Shown: positions 63,264-64,000 of the stretch, one piece after another
How the letters are laid out: each line of letters starts with the position of its first letter
Numbering within the stretch: position 1 is the stretch's first letter
Position numbers and translations under genes: made by a program
Assembly: GCF_010668395.1 (NCBI RefSeq)
Contig: NZ_WUEY01000005.1
Span: forward strand, 1-64,000
Source of the DNA: Martinezella lusitana
GTDB taxonomy: Bacteria > Pseudomonadota > Alphaproteobacteria > Rhizobiales > Rhizobiaceae
Direction: 5' to 3'
Length of the DNA stretch: 64,000 bases
Notes under the pieces: model-generated
The model's database searches: none
The model's input: only the letters and a program-made list of their open reading frames with translations
Told to the model about the DNA's origin: nothing

Positions 63264-64000
63264 CGGCGATGCTCTCCAGAGTGATGCGATGCGGGTGGGT
63301 AAAAATCTCGAAGTCATCGCCACGCACCAGCGCCACCAGCGTCATGCCGGCTTCATCGGCGGTGCGGATGGCAAGCGCGGTCGGCGCGGAGATGGCGACG
63401 AGCACGGCGCTGCCCAGTATCGCCGCTTTCTGCACCATCTCGACCGACAGCCGGCTGGTGACGGCAACCACGCCTTCGGCTCCTTTGCGACCGGAGCCGA
63501 TGACCGCGCCGCAGAGCTTGTCCAGCGCATTGTGCCGGCCCACATCCTCGCGCACCGCAAGCAATCCCTCGGCCGGAATATAGAACCCGGCGCCATGAAC
63601 GGCGCGTGTCTCGCGATGCAGTGGCTGGGCGTCGTTGAGGAGAGCGATCGCGCTGACAATATCCTTCTGCGTCAAGGCGAGTTCGACCTTGGAGACATCC
63701 GGCACCTTGCGCACGGCCTGCTCGATCGATTCGATGCCGCACAGGCCGCAGCCGACCGGCCCCGCCATATGGCGGCGGCGCAACCGCAACGCATCGGCCA
63801 CTTCGTCGACCAGAATGATCTGAACGTCGATCCCCTGCTCGTCTTCGATCGGCTCGATCGCCGCGATCTGACCGATATCGGTGATGATGCCCTCGGTCAG
63901 ACTGAAACCGATGGCGAAATCCTCGATGTCGGCGGGCGTTCCCATCATGACGGCGTGCGACGTGCCGCCATAGGAAAAGGCGATCGGCACTTCCTCGGGA
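63253..64000 (-). CDS. fdhD: Formate dehydrogenase accessory sulfurtransferase FdhD (partial, 5' end outside)
   Basis: About 249 codons are inside the window; the N-terminus lies beyond position 64000. FdhD moves sulfur from IscS to the molybdenum cofactor of formate dehydrogenase. The catalytic motif CGLCG (CGxCG) lies in GPVGCGLCGIESIE. VREDVGRHNALDKL and SRLSVEMVQKAAILG are further family signatures. The frame continues open to the window edge with EEVPIAFSYGG, typical of internal FdhD sequence. Confidence 0.94.
   Translation of the reverse strand, partial: PEEVPIAFSYGGTSHAVMMGTPADIEDFAIGFSLTEGIITDIGQIAAIEPIEDEQGIDVQIILVDEVADALRLRRRHMAGPVGCGLCGIESIEQAVRKVPDVSKVELALTQKDIVSAIALLNDAQPLHRETRAVHGAGFYIPAEGLLAVREDVGRHNALDKLCGAVIGSGRKGAEGVVAVTSRLSVEMVQKAAILGSAVLVAISAPTALAIRTADEAGMTLVALVRGDDFEIFTHPHRITLESIADVA

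Overview
The window is about 64 kb of a GC-rich alphaproteobacterial chromosome, almost certainly Rhizobiaceae and most likely Rhizobium. The support is gene content and order: tlpA divergent from argH, lptM-lysA, cpdR-hpt, ftsEX, cobS-cobT, a J-domain gene divergent from bolA, aroK-aroB, and dxr close to a C4-pathway hemA. Two copies of a double-palindrome intergenic element of the RIME1 type (3546-3654 and 5369-5479) and other rhizobial intergenic palindromes point the same way. Species cannot be fixed from this sequence alone.

Layout, left to right. 1-5.2 kb: end of etfA, 3-hydroxybutyryl-CoA dehydrogenase, a TlpA-type thioredoxin, argH, and lptM-lysA bracketed by the two RIME copies. 5.5-14.3 kb: cell envelope and cell cycle (a Gln-rich TIGR02302 membrane protein, cpdR with a perfect CtrA-type box, hpt, a DUF3426-like protein, ftsEX, a YdcF-like protein, plsC, chaC). 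14.4-25.5 kb: DUF2125 protein, GNAT, tyrC-hisC, methyltransferase divergent from gloB-cupin, a secreted esterase, a DMT exporter, a DUF3108 protein, rpmB with a clear promoter and terminator, a queuosine-precursor transporter, and a phytase-esterase-like lipoprotein. 25.5-41.1 kb: cobT/cobS, J-domain protein, bolA, CorC/HlyC protein, aroB-aroK, xerD, accA, an L,D-transpeptidase-like lipoprotein, tusA-like, a His-rich CobW GTPase, a D,D-carboxypeptidase and an M20 amidohydrolase.

41.18-43.1 kb: a tRNA-Arg(CCT) followed by a short, visibly AT-richer insert with a two-gene overlapping operon. Its products are a DUF6932-like nucleotidyltransferase and an unrecognised 319-residue partner. This is the most foreign-looking part of the window and the best candidate for an undescribed system. 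Just beyond it lies an Ivy-type lysozyme inhibitor.

43.6-64 kb: BON-domain protein, dxr, LysE exporter, hemA, a three-subunit molybdenum hydroxylase whose gene order and active-site motif match form II (so probably not a true CO dehydrogenase), a glycine-zipper lipoprotein, tamA-tamB, an Lrp-type regulator divergent from an arginase across a palindromic operator candidate, an isolated cheW next to a cytoplasmic double-PAS chemoreceptor, and the end of a formate dehydrogenase operon (fdhD, fdsD).

Most of the window is ordinary core chromosome. No CRISPR array, insertion sequence, rRNA operon or phage integrase was seen.
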